A stretch of DNA of 48,058 nt, from positions 1-48,058 of the forward strand of contig JAJYHT010000039.1 in NCBI GenBank assembly GCA_021784595.1, in the 5' to 3' direction. Under the pieces are notes generated by a model that searched no databases, was not told where the DNA came from, and saw only the letters and a program-made list of their open reading frames with translations. The position numbers and the translations under genes are program-made. Source of the stretch: Bacillota bacterium. GTDB lineage: Bacteria > Bacillota > Sulfobacillia > Sulfobacillales > Sulfobacillaceae. Shown here piece by piece: positions 24,841 to 33,060 of this stretch; position 1 is the stretch's first letter, and every line of letters begins with the position of its first letter.

Positions 24841-26550
24841 GTGGAACGCCTTCCGTTAATTGTCCAAAGCGATCTAACGCTTCTGCTGGAAGTGGATAAT
24901 CCCACATTCGAAGAGGCACGGCAATCCTTAGTAGGATTCGCCGAGTTGCTCAAAAGTCCCGAACATATCCATACCTATCGCATCACCCCTCTCTCCATCT
25001 GGAATGCCGTAGCGGCTGGAATCACACCTGACGATATGATCGGGCGTCTGACCACATATTCTCAGTATCCCGTACCCGACAGCGTAAGCTATTTCATTCG
25101 AGATCAGGGACGGCGATTTGGGCCCCTTCAACTTCGCAAAGCTCCTGATGGCGATGGCTTTTGGCTCACCAGTGATGATTCGCAGCTTTTGCTTCAAGTA
25201 TCGCGTCATAAAGCGGTGGTTCCCTTTCTCGGACCGGAAATGGGTCAGGGTTTTCGCATCCGGCCGGAACATCGCGGATTGATTAAGCAAGCCTTGGCCA
25301 AAATCGGTTGGCCCGCCAACGACCTCGCCGGTTATGCGCCCGGCATTCCAATGCCCTTGACCTTGCAAGATATCAGCCGCCGGGGACAGCCGTTTCGGAT
25401 GCGCGATTACCAACTCGACGCCATCAAAGCGTTTTCAGCTTCTGGCAATGGTGTGATAGTGCTTCCCTGCGGAGCCGGAAAAACCATGGTCGGGTTGGGC
25501 GCCATGGCAGAGGTGGGCAGAGACACCCTGATTCTTACCACCTCCGTCGCCGCTCTTCATCAATGGCGCAGCGAAATATTAGATAAAACGTCATTAGGTT
25601 CCGCATCGATTGGCGAATACAGTGCACGGGTAAAGGAAATGCGCCCGGTCACGCTAACCACCTATCAACTCTTGAGCCATAAAAAGGGGGCCGTCTACCC
25701 GCATTTTGACGCTCTCAACCAACATGATTGGGGACTCATCATCTATGACGAAGTGCATCTGCTGCCAGCCCCTGTATTTCGTCTCACCGCCAGTTTGCAA
25801 AGTCGCAGACGTTTAGGGTTGACTGCGACCTTAATTCGAGAAGATGGACGGGCAGACGATGTATTTGCCTTAATTGGTCCCAAACGATTTGACATGCCAT
25901 GGAAGGACTTGGAACAGCAAGGCTGGATTGCCAGTGCCCAATGCAAGGAAATTCGTGTGGCGTTGTCAAACACATGGCGTGAACGCTATGCACTGGCCGA
26001 GGATGCTGAAAGAATCCGCATTGCTGCAGAAAACCCAGCGAAACTCGGCACTATTCGTGAACTGTTAGACGAACACCACAACGACCACATTCTCATCATT
26101 GGTCAGTATCTGTCTCAATTAAAGACAATTAAAGAAGCTACCGGGGCTCCCGTGCTCACCGGAGAAACCCCAACGGCCGAGCGTGAACGCCTGTATCAAG
26201 CCTTTCGCGAGGGTCTCATCCCGGTCCTGATTGTGTCTAAAGTAGCAAATTTTGCTATCGACTTGCCGGACGCCAACGTGGCTATCCAGGTGAGTGGAAC
26301 CTTTGGATCCCGTCAAGAAGAAGCTCAGCGTTTGGGGCGCATCCTTCGCCCTAAATCGGACGGGGGACAAGCTACCTTTTATTCCATCGTGTCCGAGGAC
26401 ACCAGAGAACAGGACTTTGCCCAAAAACGCCAGCTTTTTTTATGCGAACAAGGCTATCGCTACGATATTGCGCACGCTGATGAAACGGGCTCGCCCGCTG
26501 ACAGTGCACGGATTATCCCGTTCCCCCGAGGCAAGGAGGTCCCATCGTGA
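24841..26550 (+). CDS. XPB-type superfamily 2 DNA helicase
   Basis: A 569-aa SF2 helicase of the XPB/Ssl2 type. An N-terminal Helicase_C_3-like domain (about 3-90: LTLLLEVDNPTFEEARQSLVGFAELL, THTYRITPLSIWNAVAAG-type) precedes the motor. Walker A PCGAGKT is at 209-215, DEVH at 303-306, and LGLTATLIREDGR contains the RED motif that marks XPB, followed by IGPKRFDMPWKDLEQQGWIA. Motif VI, QRLGRILRP, is at about 496. XPB proteins unwind DNA in repair and in opening of promoters. The GTG start follows AAGGAGG by 6 bases. It overlaps the next gene by GTGA. The Bax1 nuclease that accompanies archaeal XPB is absent. Confidence 0.92.
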   Translation: MERLPLIVQSDLTLLLEVDNPTFEEARQSLVGFAELLKSPEHIHTYRITPLSIWNAVAAGITPDDMIGRLTTYSQYPVPDSVSYFIRDQGRRFGPLQLRKAPDGDGFWLTSDDSQLLLQVSRHKAVVPFLGPEMGQGFRIRPEHRGLIKQALAKIGWPANDLAGYAPGIPMPLTLQDISRRGQPFRMRDYQLDAIKAFSASGNGVIVLPCGAGKTMVGLGAMAEVGRDTLILTTSVAALHQWRSEILDKTSLGSASIGEYSARVKEMRPVTLTTYQLLSHKKGAVYPHFDALNQHDWGLIIYDEVHLLPAPVFRLTASLQSRRRLGLTATLIREDGRADDVFALIGPKRFDMPWKDLEQQGWIASAQCKEIRVALSNTWRERYALAEDAERIRIAAENPAKLGTIRELLDEHHNDHILIIGQYLSQLKTIKEATGAPVLTGETPTAERERLYQAFREGLIPVLIVSKVANFAIDLPDANVAIQVSGTFGSRQEEAQRLGRILRPKSDGGQATFYSIVSEDTREQDFAQKRQLFLCEQGYRYDIAHADETGSPADSARIIPFPRGKEVPS

Positions 26551-28346
26551 TTTTTTCGCTCCCGCTCATTTTACAGCATCTCAATGAGGATGATCGGGCT
26601 ATTCTAGCCCGCCATGCCCGCGTGTCCAATGCCTCAGCCCCCGAGCAACTTGCCGCATTGGCATCCAAACTAGCGAATCCCGCGTATATTGCCCAAGCGG
26701 TGGGTCGCCTATCTGGTGACGAACGCCAGGTTTTGCTCCAATGGATGACGCACACCCGTGAAGACATGTTGATTCATGCTGGCCTAGTGGGCGCCCCGAA
26801 TCTGCCCTTGGCTAACAAACTAGGCCACATGGGCATCCTGTATCAAGTGCAGCCTCACACCAAAACTTGGCTGTATGTCATTCCTCACGAATTGGTTGCT
26901 CCACTCTTTTCTGTTCTATTGGCTCAATCGATGTCGTCTGCTCCGATGGCCCATGCCGTCCGCTCTCCCCGAGCCCTATCAGCTTCTCCCGTATGGTGGC
27001 CCATGATCCACGATTTCTTCATGCTGACCAGCCTCACCCGCCGCGAACCGCTGCTGGTGACACAACAGGGACAGGTTTACAGACGCATCATCACTAAACT
27101 GGCTCAAAAAACATGGAATAGAGGAAACGTGGCGCAACTCGATACGACCTTGTATGCCGCTCATGGATTAGGATTGCTCTCTCTGACCCCGTACCAAAAA
27201 CACATCACCGTCTCGTCTTATGCCGAAGAATTTTGGACTAAAACTCCTAGAGAATTTTTCGGAACTCTTGAACAATATCTGGCCTCACATTTCGGCATGG
27301 TTCTGCAAAAAATTTTTTGGACCTGCGCGGGGGGCTTAGAACCAGACCAGTGGCTTGACTTGGCTAGCTTTCATCAATGGGCCGCAGCCCAAAACATCTT
27401 TGGCTATAAATCGTATCAAGCAGAAAACTTTGTCAAGTTTCTCGCCAGTTTGGGACTAGCAGAACAGGAGGGCCCCCGATGGCGCTTAACGGACGCACCA
27501 TATTGGGCTTATCACCAAAAATTTGAGCCCATCTCCTCCCCCTCGGTAGTGATCCAGCCTACCGGTGAAGTCCTGGTACCTCCTGACGCTTCCTACGCGG
27601 ATCGCTGGATCGTCGATTCTCTAGCCACTCCGGTAAAGTGGGATCGAGTGGCGGTATACCATATCGACCGCGAGAGCGTGGCTTCTGCAGTTGAACGCGG
27701 CATCGTGGCCGATCAATACATTAAATTGTGGAAAACCGTCTCGCGAACTGTGATGCCGAGCAACATTGAATCCAATATTCGCGATTGGTACCGTGCGTTA
27801 AGTCGGCATCGCCTAGTGCGGGCTACCTTAATCCATAGCTCCGATGCCTCGGAATCCAGCCAAGCGGAACAAATTTTAGAAAAATCGGAGGCATTTTTGG
27901 AACGGTTGTCTCCGCAAGATCTGATTATTGCCGATAGCCGAGTGGATGCTGTGAAAAAATCGCTTGACCGAGCCGGCATCGCCATGCTGTCGACGATCTA
28001 TGCCCCAGGTGCAAGCCATTTGCCCGATGATTCTTCTTTGGACTGGGAGCCTTATGGTGAAAGCATTATGCCGGTTAACCCTCCGTTGATAAGCGCGGAA
28101 ATCCCAACCCATCTCTTGTTGCCTACCATGGACCTTTACACAATTCAAAGAGTGTTGCGCGAAGCCCTCCAACAAAATCACAAGGTTACCGTATACTTTA
28201 AAGACTCGGAAGACACACAGGCCCGCGCGCTGGTCATGGTCTCTGGCTTCATAGCCCAAGGACGGTTGCAAGGCGTCGATGCCGACCAGAAAGCTTTTGT
28301 TATCCCAGTACATAAGCTGGTGCTCGTACAGCCGGTGATGCAATGA
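26547..28346 (+). CDS. Helicase_C_3 and WYL-like protein coupled to XPB
   Basis: This 599-aa protein is translated with the helicase (GTGA overlap). The middle (about 325-400) has SPSVVIQPTGEVLVPPDASYADRW, a Helicase_C_3/XPB N-terminal-like domain, ending in VAVYHIDRESVASAVERGI. The C-terminal 80 residues (LLPTMDLYTIQRVLREALQQ, VTVYFKDSEDTQARALVMVSGF, DADQKAFVIPVHKLVLV) look like a WYL-type domain, which can sense ligands or nucleic acid. The first 300 residues are helical and not recognised. I infer it to be a partner or regulator of the helicase in DNA repair. No nuclease motif was seen. Confidence 0.8.
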   Translation: MIFSLPLILQHLNEDDRAILARHARVSNASAPEQLAALASKLANPAYIAQAVGRLSGDERQVLLQWMTHTREDMLIHAGLVGAPNLPLANKLGHMGILYQVQPHTKTWLYVIPHELVAPLFSVLLAQSMSSAPMAHAVRSPRALSASPVWWPMIHDFFMLTSLTRREPLLVTQQGQVYRRIITKLAQKTWNRGNVAQLDTTLYAAHGLGLLSLTPYQKHITVSSYAEEFWTKTPREFFGTLEQYLASHFGMVLQKIFWTCAGGLEPDQWLDLASFHQWAAAQNIFGYKSYQAENFVKFLASLGLAEQEGPRWRLTDAPYWAYHQKFEPISSPSVVIQPTGEVLVPPDASYADRWIVDSLATPVKWDRVAVYHIDRESVASAVERGIVADQYIKLWKTVSRTVMPSNIESNIRDWYRALSRHRLVRATLIHSSDASESSQAEQILEKSEAFLERLSPQDLIIADSRVDAVKKSLDRAGIAMLSTIYAPGASHLPDDSSLDWEPYGESIMPVNPPLISAEIPTHLLLPTMDLYTIQRVLREALQQNHKVTVYFKDSEDTQARALVMVSGFIAQGRLQGVDADQKAFVIPVHKLVLVQPVMQ

Positions 28347-29338
28347 CGCGTCGTCGCCGCATTCGCCCTCGGTTTTTTGCCTTCCTGGCACTCTTAGCCG
28401 GAGTGGGCATTGGCAGCTACAGCCTGTTGAGCCGCCCCATTCCCTCTGTAGCCCAGCATGTCGATCCACCAGTCGCGAGGGCAGCCTTAAAACCTCCCTC
28501 GTCCTTTTACACATTGACCCCGTTTGGCCTGCCCGAAGGATTGAGTAATTTTTCCGCTATTAGTACCACCGGGGGCATCATTCTAGTAGCTGGCGGGCAG
28601 ATCGCAGGCGGTATCAATTCAACGACTTATACCCTGACCAGCAACGGAGCGGTAATCAGCGGTTCGCTAAACCAACCACGCCAAGATGGCGGCTTAACCC
28701 TCATTCACGGCAACCCCGTCTACTTTGGAGGCTTGACATCTGCCCATCAGATAGTGTCCACCGCCCAATCACTGAATGGGAGCAGTCCTTATAACTTTCT
28801 TCCGCAAGCGCTTTATGGTTTCGCTGCCGCGACTGCCAACAACATCACCTATGTTGTAGGCGGCATTACCCCCATCGGGTACTCCGCCAATATTTATCGC
28901 ATTAACCAACAAGGCCAGGCCACGCTGTGGTCTACATTGCCTATGCCTATTGCACACCCGATGGCTCAAATATTTCGAGGTGCACTTTACATCGCCGGAG
29001 GTGCGACAGCGTCCGCCAAACTGGTTTCCACGATCTTTCGCGTCTCACTTCAAACCAAACAGCTCTCCCATTGGGCCGAAATGCCAGTCGGATTGGACAA
29101 CGGGTCGATGGCAGTGCTAGACAACCGGATTTGGATCTTGGGCGGTGCTACACGCAAAGGCTTATCCCGCGCAACCTGGGTCATTATGGGAAAAAACGCA
29201 GTGGTGCCCGCGCGGCCACTACCTGAGCCATTAAGCGGCGCCAGCGTGGTATCCGCCAATAACGCCATCTGGATTATGGGCGGCCACAGTCCTCAAGGCT
29301 TAAGCTCCACCATTTATATTCTAAAATCGTCGCCTTAA
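28343..29338 (+). CDS. Exported kelch-like beta-propeller protein
   Basis: The 331-aa product has a basic start and one hydrophobic segment (FFAFLALLAGVGIGSYSLL, about 11-29), so it should be anchored or secreted, with a propeller outside. About six repeats of kelch style carry a diglycine and spaced Trp (ILVAGGQIAGG, PVYFGGLTSAH, TYVVGGITPIG, LYIAGGATAS, IWILGGATRKG, IWIMGGHSPQG). Its ATG overlaps the preceding stop (ATGA), so an extracytoplasmic protein is coupled to two DNA-associated cytoplasmic ones, which is odd. Function is unknown. Confidence 0.78.
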   Translation: MTRRRRIRPRFFAFLALLAGVGIGSYSLLSRPIPSVAQHVDPPVARAALKPPSSFYTLTPFGLPEGLSNFSAISTTGGIILVAGGQIAGGINSTTYTLTSNGAVISGSLNQPRQDGGLTLIHGNPVYFGGLTSAHQIVSTAQSLNGSSPYNFLPQALYGFAAATANNITYVVGGITPIGYSANIYRINQQGQATLWSTLPMPIAHPMAQIFRGALYIAGGATASAKLVSTIFRVSLQTKQLSHWAEMPVGLDNGSMAVLDNRIWILGGATRKGLSRATWVIMGKNAVVPARPLPEPLSGASVVSANNAIWIMGGHSPQGLSSTIYILKSSP

Positions 29339-29354
29339 GGAACGCGACACGGGG

Positions 29355-30479
29355 CTATGGACCCGTCACAATAGGATATTGGTGTGGGGTGGGAATAGTT
29401 CCGAGCGTGCTGCTCCACGTAACAATGCCGCGCTGCAGCACATAGGCATGATATCCCAAGAGCCTAAGCAGAGCATCCGCTTGCGCCGCATTTTGCAGTG
29501 TTTGGGATACTAGTACGACTTCCTTGGTGGGTGACACCAGGTTTAAATTGGCTCCGAGCTGCCCAAAAGGAATGTTGATGCTGCCGGCAATGTGGCCTGC
29601 ATTGAATTGTTGGGAAGGCCGCAAGTCTATGACCTGTGGGGGAGTGGGACCGCTTAAGGCAGCAAATAGGGCAGCGGGCGCTATTGTCCAAGGGCGGCTG
29701 TACCCGGTAGGATATACGCGGTTCAAATTATGCCAATAACTGGCTACTTTTGAGGCCCACGAAAACCCCAACACATAATGGCCTAACCGGGGCGGATTTA
29801 ACGAAGATTGAGGAGAATTGCGAGTAGTCAAGGGAAGGTTGGTGACCGTGGCTAAAGATGGCCAAACATTTAATAGCGGGTTCCAAGACGAAACCCCATC
29901 TTTTAGTCCATAAGCATCATAGCCGAGCAATCGAAGGATGGCGGGAGTCATTTCGCCCCCGTCGCCATCGTAGCACATGACAACAATGGGCGTATGCCGG
30001 GGCAATGGGAAAAAATGAATGGGCGCCGAACCGCCATCCACCGGAACAATTTTAGTGTAGCTATGGGTGGCCATCAATTCCGTGCCGAAATCTTGCAGAG
30101 GAATATTATAGGCACCGGGTATGTGGCCCAGATTAAACCCCTCGGTGCCAGAAGGCTGTCTGACATCGATCAAAGTGACCGGTTGCCCCCTGGCAATCCA
30201 CTGATGCAGGGCAAGCGCCGTTACTTGATAGTCCTGATGCGATGCCGCTTCTGCAAAATAGCTAGTGACCGCACCAACCGGAATTCCATAGGGAGAAGCC
30301 GGCGTTTTAGGTTTTTCGACATTTAAACTGAGCCATGCCCATATGAAAATAGCAAACACAACGATGGCTACTGCTCCCCACATCCATCGTGAACGAACAG
30401 AGGTCCGGGTATCGTGAAGTGACTGTTGCGATGTTCCAACCTGCCTTTCCTCGCCGATATGCCATTTTAATGACTCCAC
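29355..30479 (-). CDS. Membrane-anchored tandem rhodanese
   Basis: A predicted membrane helix (WMWGAVAIVVFAIFIWAWL) is followed by two rhodanese domains. Domain 1 has VTLIDVRQPSGTEGFNLGHIPGAYNIPL and an active-site loop VVMCYDGDGGEM with the sulfur-carrying Cys. Domain 2 has PQVIDLRPSQQFNAGHIAGSINIPF, but the loop reads VVLVSQTLQN, so the Cys is lost. Rhodaneses move sulfane sulfur between carriers; here this would be on the outer face of the membrane. The GTG at 30479 (GGTGG upstream) is preferred because the longer frame runs through the start of the divergent gene. Start confidence is low. Confidence 0.82.
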   Translation of the reverse strand: MESLKWHIGEERQVGTSQQSLHDTRTSVRSRWMWGAVAIVVFAIFIWAWLSLNVEKPKTPASPYGIPVGAVTSYFAEAASHQDYQVTALALHQWIARGQPVTLIDVRQPSGTEGFNLGHIPGAYNIPLQDFGTELMATHSYTKIVPVDGGSAPIHFFPLPRHTPIVVMCYDGDGGEMTPAILRLLGYDAYGLKDGVSSWNPLLNVWPSLATVTNLPLTTRNSPQSSLNPPRLGHYVLGFSWASKVASYWHNLNRVYPTGYSRPWTIAPAALFAALSGPTPPQVIDLRPSQQFNAGHIAGSINIPFGQLGANLNLVSPTKEVVLVSQTLQNAAQADALLRLLGYHAYVLQRGIVTWSSTLGTIPTPHQYPIVTGP

Positions 30480-30599
30480 AATACCACCAATCAGGTCCAA
30501 ACACCATGTCCGAAAAGCCGACGACAACGAGAAGAAGGGCTCCTTTTCAGACTCCGTATCTCGTGCTACTATCAAATAACTAGGAAGCGAGGTACATTT

Positions 30600-31094
30600 T
30601 TGGACCACCATCAATTTAGAAACGTCATGGGCCGCTTTGCGACCGGCGTTACCGTAATCACCACCAAAGGCACGGACCGATGGCATGCCATGACAGCTAA
30701 TTCGCTGACGTCTTTGTCCCTTGATCCGCCGCTGGTGCTTGTCGCGGTGGACCTAAAGGCCCACACGCTGCAAGGTTTAAAAGCGTCCGGTCGATTTGCG
30801 GTCAGTATTCTGGACGAAACCCAGACGGACTTAAGTCGCCGGTACGCCGATTCCCATCAGCCCCCGGACCCGTTTGTCGGTGCCCCTATTATCCAGAGTA
30901 TGCATGGAATGCCGGTGCTTGCCGAAGCCTTGGCTTATTTGGATTGCCGAATAGAAGCATTTTATCCAGGCGGCGACCATCAAATTGTGGTTGGCCGGGT
31001 CGAAGACCTGCAGGTGTTAAACCAGGAAAAGGCTCCCCTGATCTTCTTTCGAAGCCGCTATCACCGATTAGTTCCTAGTCATCATCTGGATTAA
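30600..31094 (+). CDS. Flavin reductase domain protein
   Basis: The 164-aa product fits the flavin reductase-like (FMN-binding split barrel) family: MGRFATGVTVITTKGTDRWHAMTANSLTSLSLDPPLVLVAVD, then the GRFAVSILDETQTDLSRRYA and FVGAPIIQ segments. Such proteins supply reduced flavin to two-component monooxygenases or reduce flavins directly. TTG is the start, with GGAAGCGAGG close upstream. It ends 20 bases inside the convergent unknown gene and has no monooxygenase partner nearby. Confidence 0.87.
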   Translation: MDHHQFRNVMGRFATGVTVITTKGTDRWHAMTANSLTSLSLDPPLVLVAVDLKAHTLQGLKASGRFAVSILDETQTDLSRRYADSHQPPDPFVGAPIIQSMHGMPVLAEALAYLDCRIEAFYPGGDHQIVVGRVEDLQVLNQEKAPLIFFRSRYHRLVPSHHLD

Positions 31095-31347
31095 CGGGCA
31101 ATCCTTCCAAATCGTCCTCACTAAGCGAAATTCCGCCCACCTGAATAGAACCCCCGTGTCGCGCGGCTTCACGCTCAATGATTGCATAGATCAAAGGTTT
31201 TAATGCTTGTGGGCGATAGACGTAGTAGTCGAGTTTTTTCAATGCCCGTTTGGGCATCGTAATGCGACAATGGATCAGGTCCACCGAAGTGTTAGCCACA
31301 ACTTTTTCGGGATCCGAACGATCCACACTAATTACAACGATGTCCAC
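31075..31347 (-). CDS. Small unknown protein following the GT4 gene
   Basis: I do not recognise this 90-aa protein. It alternates strands and helices (DIVVISVDRSDPEKVV, CRITMPKRALKKLDYYVYRPQALKPLIYAIIEREAARHG) and ends with an acidic tail. It overlaps the 3' end of the GT4 gene by 16 bases and faces the flavin reductase gene with a 20-base overlap, so it is probably the last gene of the MFS-gmk-GT4 run. Confidence 0.55.
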   Translation of the reverse strand: MDIVVISVDRSDPEKVVANTSVDLIHCRITMPKRALKKLDYYVYRPQALKPLIYAIIEREAARHGGSIQVGGISLSEDDLEGLPVNPDDD

Positions 31348-32411
31348 TGAGAATCTCCTTTCTTGGCCATTTCGCGATACAGCGCCAACATCTGCTCTAC
31401 ATTATCTTTAAAATTATAACGCGAATTCACCCACTCGGGACCATTGGCTCCCAATTGGCGAATTGTTGCCGGGTCTTTCACCAAAGGCTCTAATATCTCT
31501 GCCCAGCGATGCGGAACATTTTCTTCAACCAAGAGCCCAGTACGGTCGGGATCCACGACTTCAGCCAACCCGCCCACCCGGTGCGCCACCACCGCGCGGC
31601 CCATCGCCATCAGTTCGAGCGCCGCCACTCCAAAAGATTCACGCCGGGACGCATATAGCCCGACGTCAGCCCAACCCAATGCCCCCGGCAAGTCGTCTTC
31701 GTCTACCTGGCCTAAAAATTCGACCCGGTCCGATATCCCAGCTTCTACGCATTGCCGGATTAATTGGTCATGATCACTGCCAGTTCCTAAGATACGGCCC
31801 CTCCAAGACGACAATCCCCTCGCATCCAACAAATTGAACGCTTTTAAAACCACGTCAATCCCATACACGGACTCTAGGGCTTTATTAACAATCCAGCGCA
31901 ATTCTATCCCTTTATTGCGGGGAGAATCGATGAACCGTGTCATATCGATGCCAAAAGGGATCACCTCAATCGGACGGTCGGTAAATTGCCCGCTGACACG
32001 GGCCAAATATTGCGACGAGGCCGTAATAGCACTGGCTTTACTAAAGATGTACTTAAGCACGCGACCATTTAGGGCTTTATGCTGGTGTCCAAACACTTCC
32101 ACATCTGCGCCCCAAATCGACACAATCAAAGGCCGAACGCCTGACAAAGCGCCGTAAAGGCCCCAGTGCGAAGCGTAGTGGGCGTGAACCAGGTCTGGTT
32201 GGAACCGTTTCAGATGGCGACGCAAGGTGCGGATCGCCCCGGGCACCTGAAGTCGGGCTCGCCTGCTTGGCGGCAGATAATATATCGGCACGGGCGAATT
32301 AGCCCAGCGCCGTTCACTGTATACTTCTATGGTTATCCCTTGCCGTGATAAAGCTTTGACCCAGCGTTGGGTATGGATGCTGGCTGCGTCAGCCAGGATA
32401 GCGACTCTCAT
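31332..32411 (-). CDS. Glycosyltransferase family 4 protein
   Basis: A 359-aa GT-B enzyme. The N-terminal domain opens MRVAILADAASIHTQRWVKAL and includes FQPDLVHAHYASHWG; the C-terminal domain has FGIDMTRF, ILGTGSDHDQLIRQC, VEFLGQVDEDDLPGALGWADVGLYASRRESFGVAALELMAMGRAVVAHRVGGLAEVV, with the EX7E motif of retaining GT4 enzymes. It would use a nucleotide sugar to extend a surface glycan or glycolipid. The start overlaps the gmk stop (ATGA); an upstream frame inside gmk was discarded. Confidence 0.9.
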   Translation of the reverse strand: MRVAILADAASIHTQRWVKALSRQGITIEVYSERRWANSPVPIYYLPPSRRARLQVPGAIRTLRRHLKRFQPDLVHAHYASHWGLYGALSGVRPLIVSIWGADVEVFGHQHKALNGRVLKYIFSKASAITASSQYLARVSGQFTDRPIEVIPFGIDMTRFIDSPRNKGIELRWIVNKALESVYGIDVVLKAFNLLDARGLSSWRGRILGTGSDHDQLIRQCVEAGISDRVEFLGQVDEDDLPGALGWADVGLYASRRESFGVAALELMAMGRAVVAHRVGGLAEVVDPDRTGLLVEENVPHRWAEILEPLVKDPATIRQLGANGPEWVNSRYNFKDNVEQMLALYREMAKKGDSQWTSL

Positions 32412-33049
32412 CGCGACTGCGAATCCAGCAACTGGTGGGTCATCTCCTCCAACGCCCGATAGCCAGCGCGTCGAGATCTTTCGGCTTGAATGATGGTGGC
32501 TACCGTTTCCACACATTCCTCCAACTGATCATTCTTGACCACATAGTCGTAAGTTTTGGCATGGCGCAGTTGCTCTACCGCGTTGTTTAACCGTGCATCC
32601 AGATTGTTTACTTCGGAGCGCGCCAATATGCGGCGTTTTAATTCATCTAGCGATGGAGGCAGTAAAAAAATGGACACCACTCCACGATGGCGCTCCTGAT
32701 ATTTGATCCGGCCCTTGTAGTCCAACTCGATAATTCCGTCGTGACCGGGCAAAAAAAGTTCTCGAGGAGATCCGTAATAGTGGTCCTTATATACTTGTTC
32801 ATATTCGAACACCGCGCCGGCCTCTATGAGGCGGTGAAACTCCTCAACATTGACAAAACGGTAGTCAAATCCATCCGTCTCACCTGTACGAGGCGCACGG
32901 GTGGTATACGTGACCACCTTGGACAAGAGCGGATCACGAGCCAATAACGACTTCATCACCGAGCCTTTCCCCGCTCCTGAAGGCCCTGTGAACACAAACA
33001 AAATTGGTTCTGTTAGGTTCTCGGTTCGCATGCCCATATTGTAACCCAT
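32408..33049 (-). CDS. gmk: Guanylate kinase
   Basis: Gmk phosphorylates GMP or dGMP to the diphosphate with ATP. The 213-aa protein shows P-loop FTGPSGAGKGSVMKSLL, the GMP-binding TTRAPRTGETDGFDYRFVNVEEF, the VFEYEQVYKDHYYGSPRE region and VSIFLLPPSLDELKRRI with the LARSEVNNLDARL lid segment. Several ATG codons are possible; the one at 33049 gives the usual length but no strong ribosome binding site. An essential housekeeping gene embedded between a drug-exporter-type MFS gene and GT4 is not the standard context. Confidence 0.93.
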   Translation of the reverse strand: MGYNMGMRTENLTEPILFVFTGPSGAGKGSVMKSLLARDPLLSKVVTYTTRAPRTGETDGFDYRFVNVEEFHRLIEAGAVFEYEQVYKDHYYGSPRELFLPGHDGIIELDYKGRIKYQERHRGVVSIFLLPPSLDELKRRILARSEVNNLDARLNNAVEQLRHAKTYDYVVKNDQLEECVETVATIIQAERSRRAGYRALEEMTHQLLDSQSR

Positions 33050-33060
33050 TTTCTTGTCTA

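Noticed and set aside
24841-28346. A known phage-defence system built on the XPB-type helicase
   Set aside because: No nuclease, methylase, phospholipase or other defence effector lies nearby, so a defence label would be unsupported.
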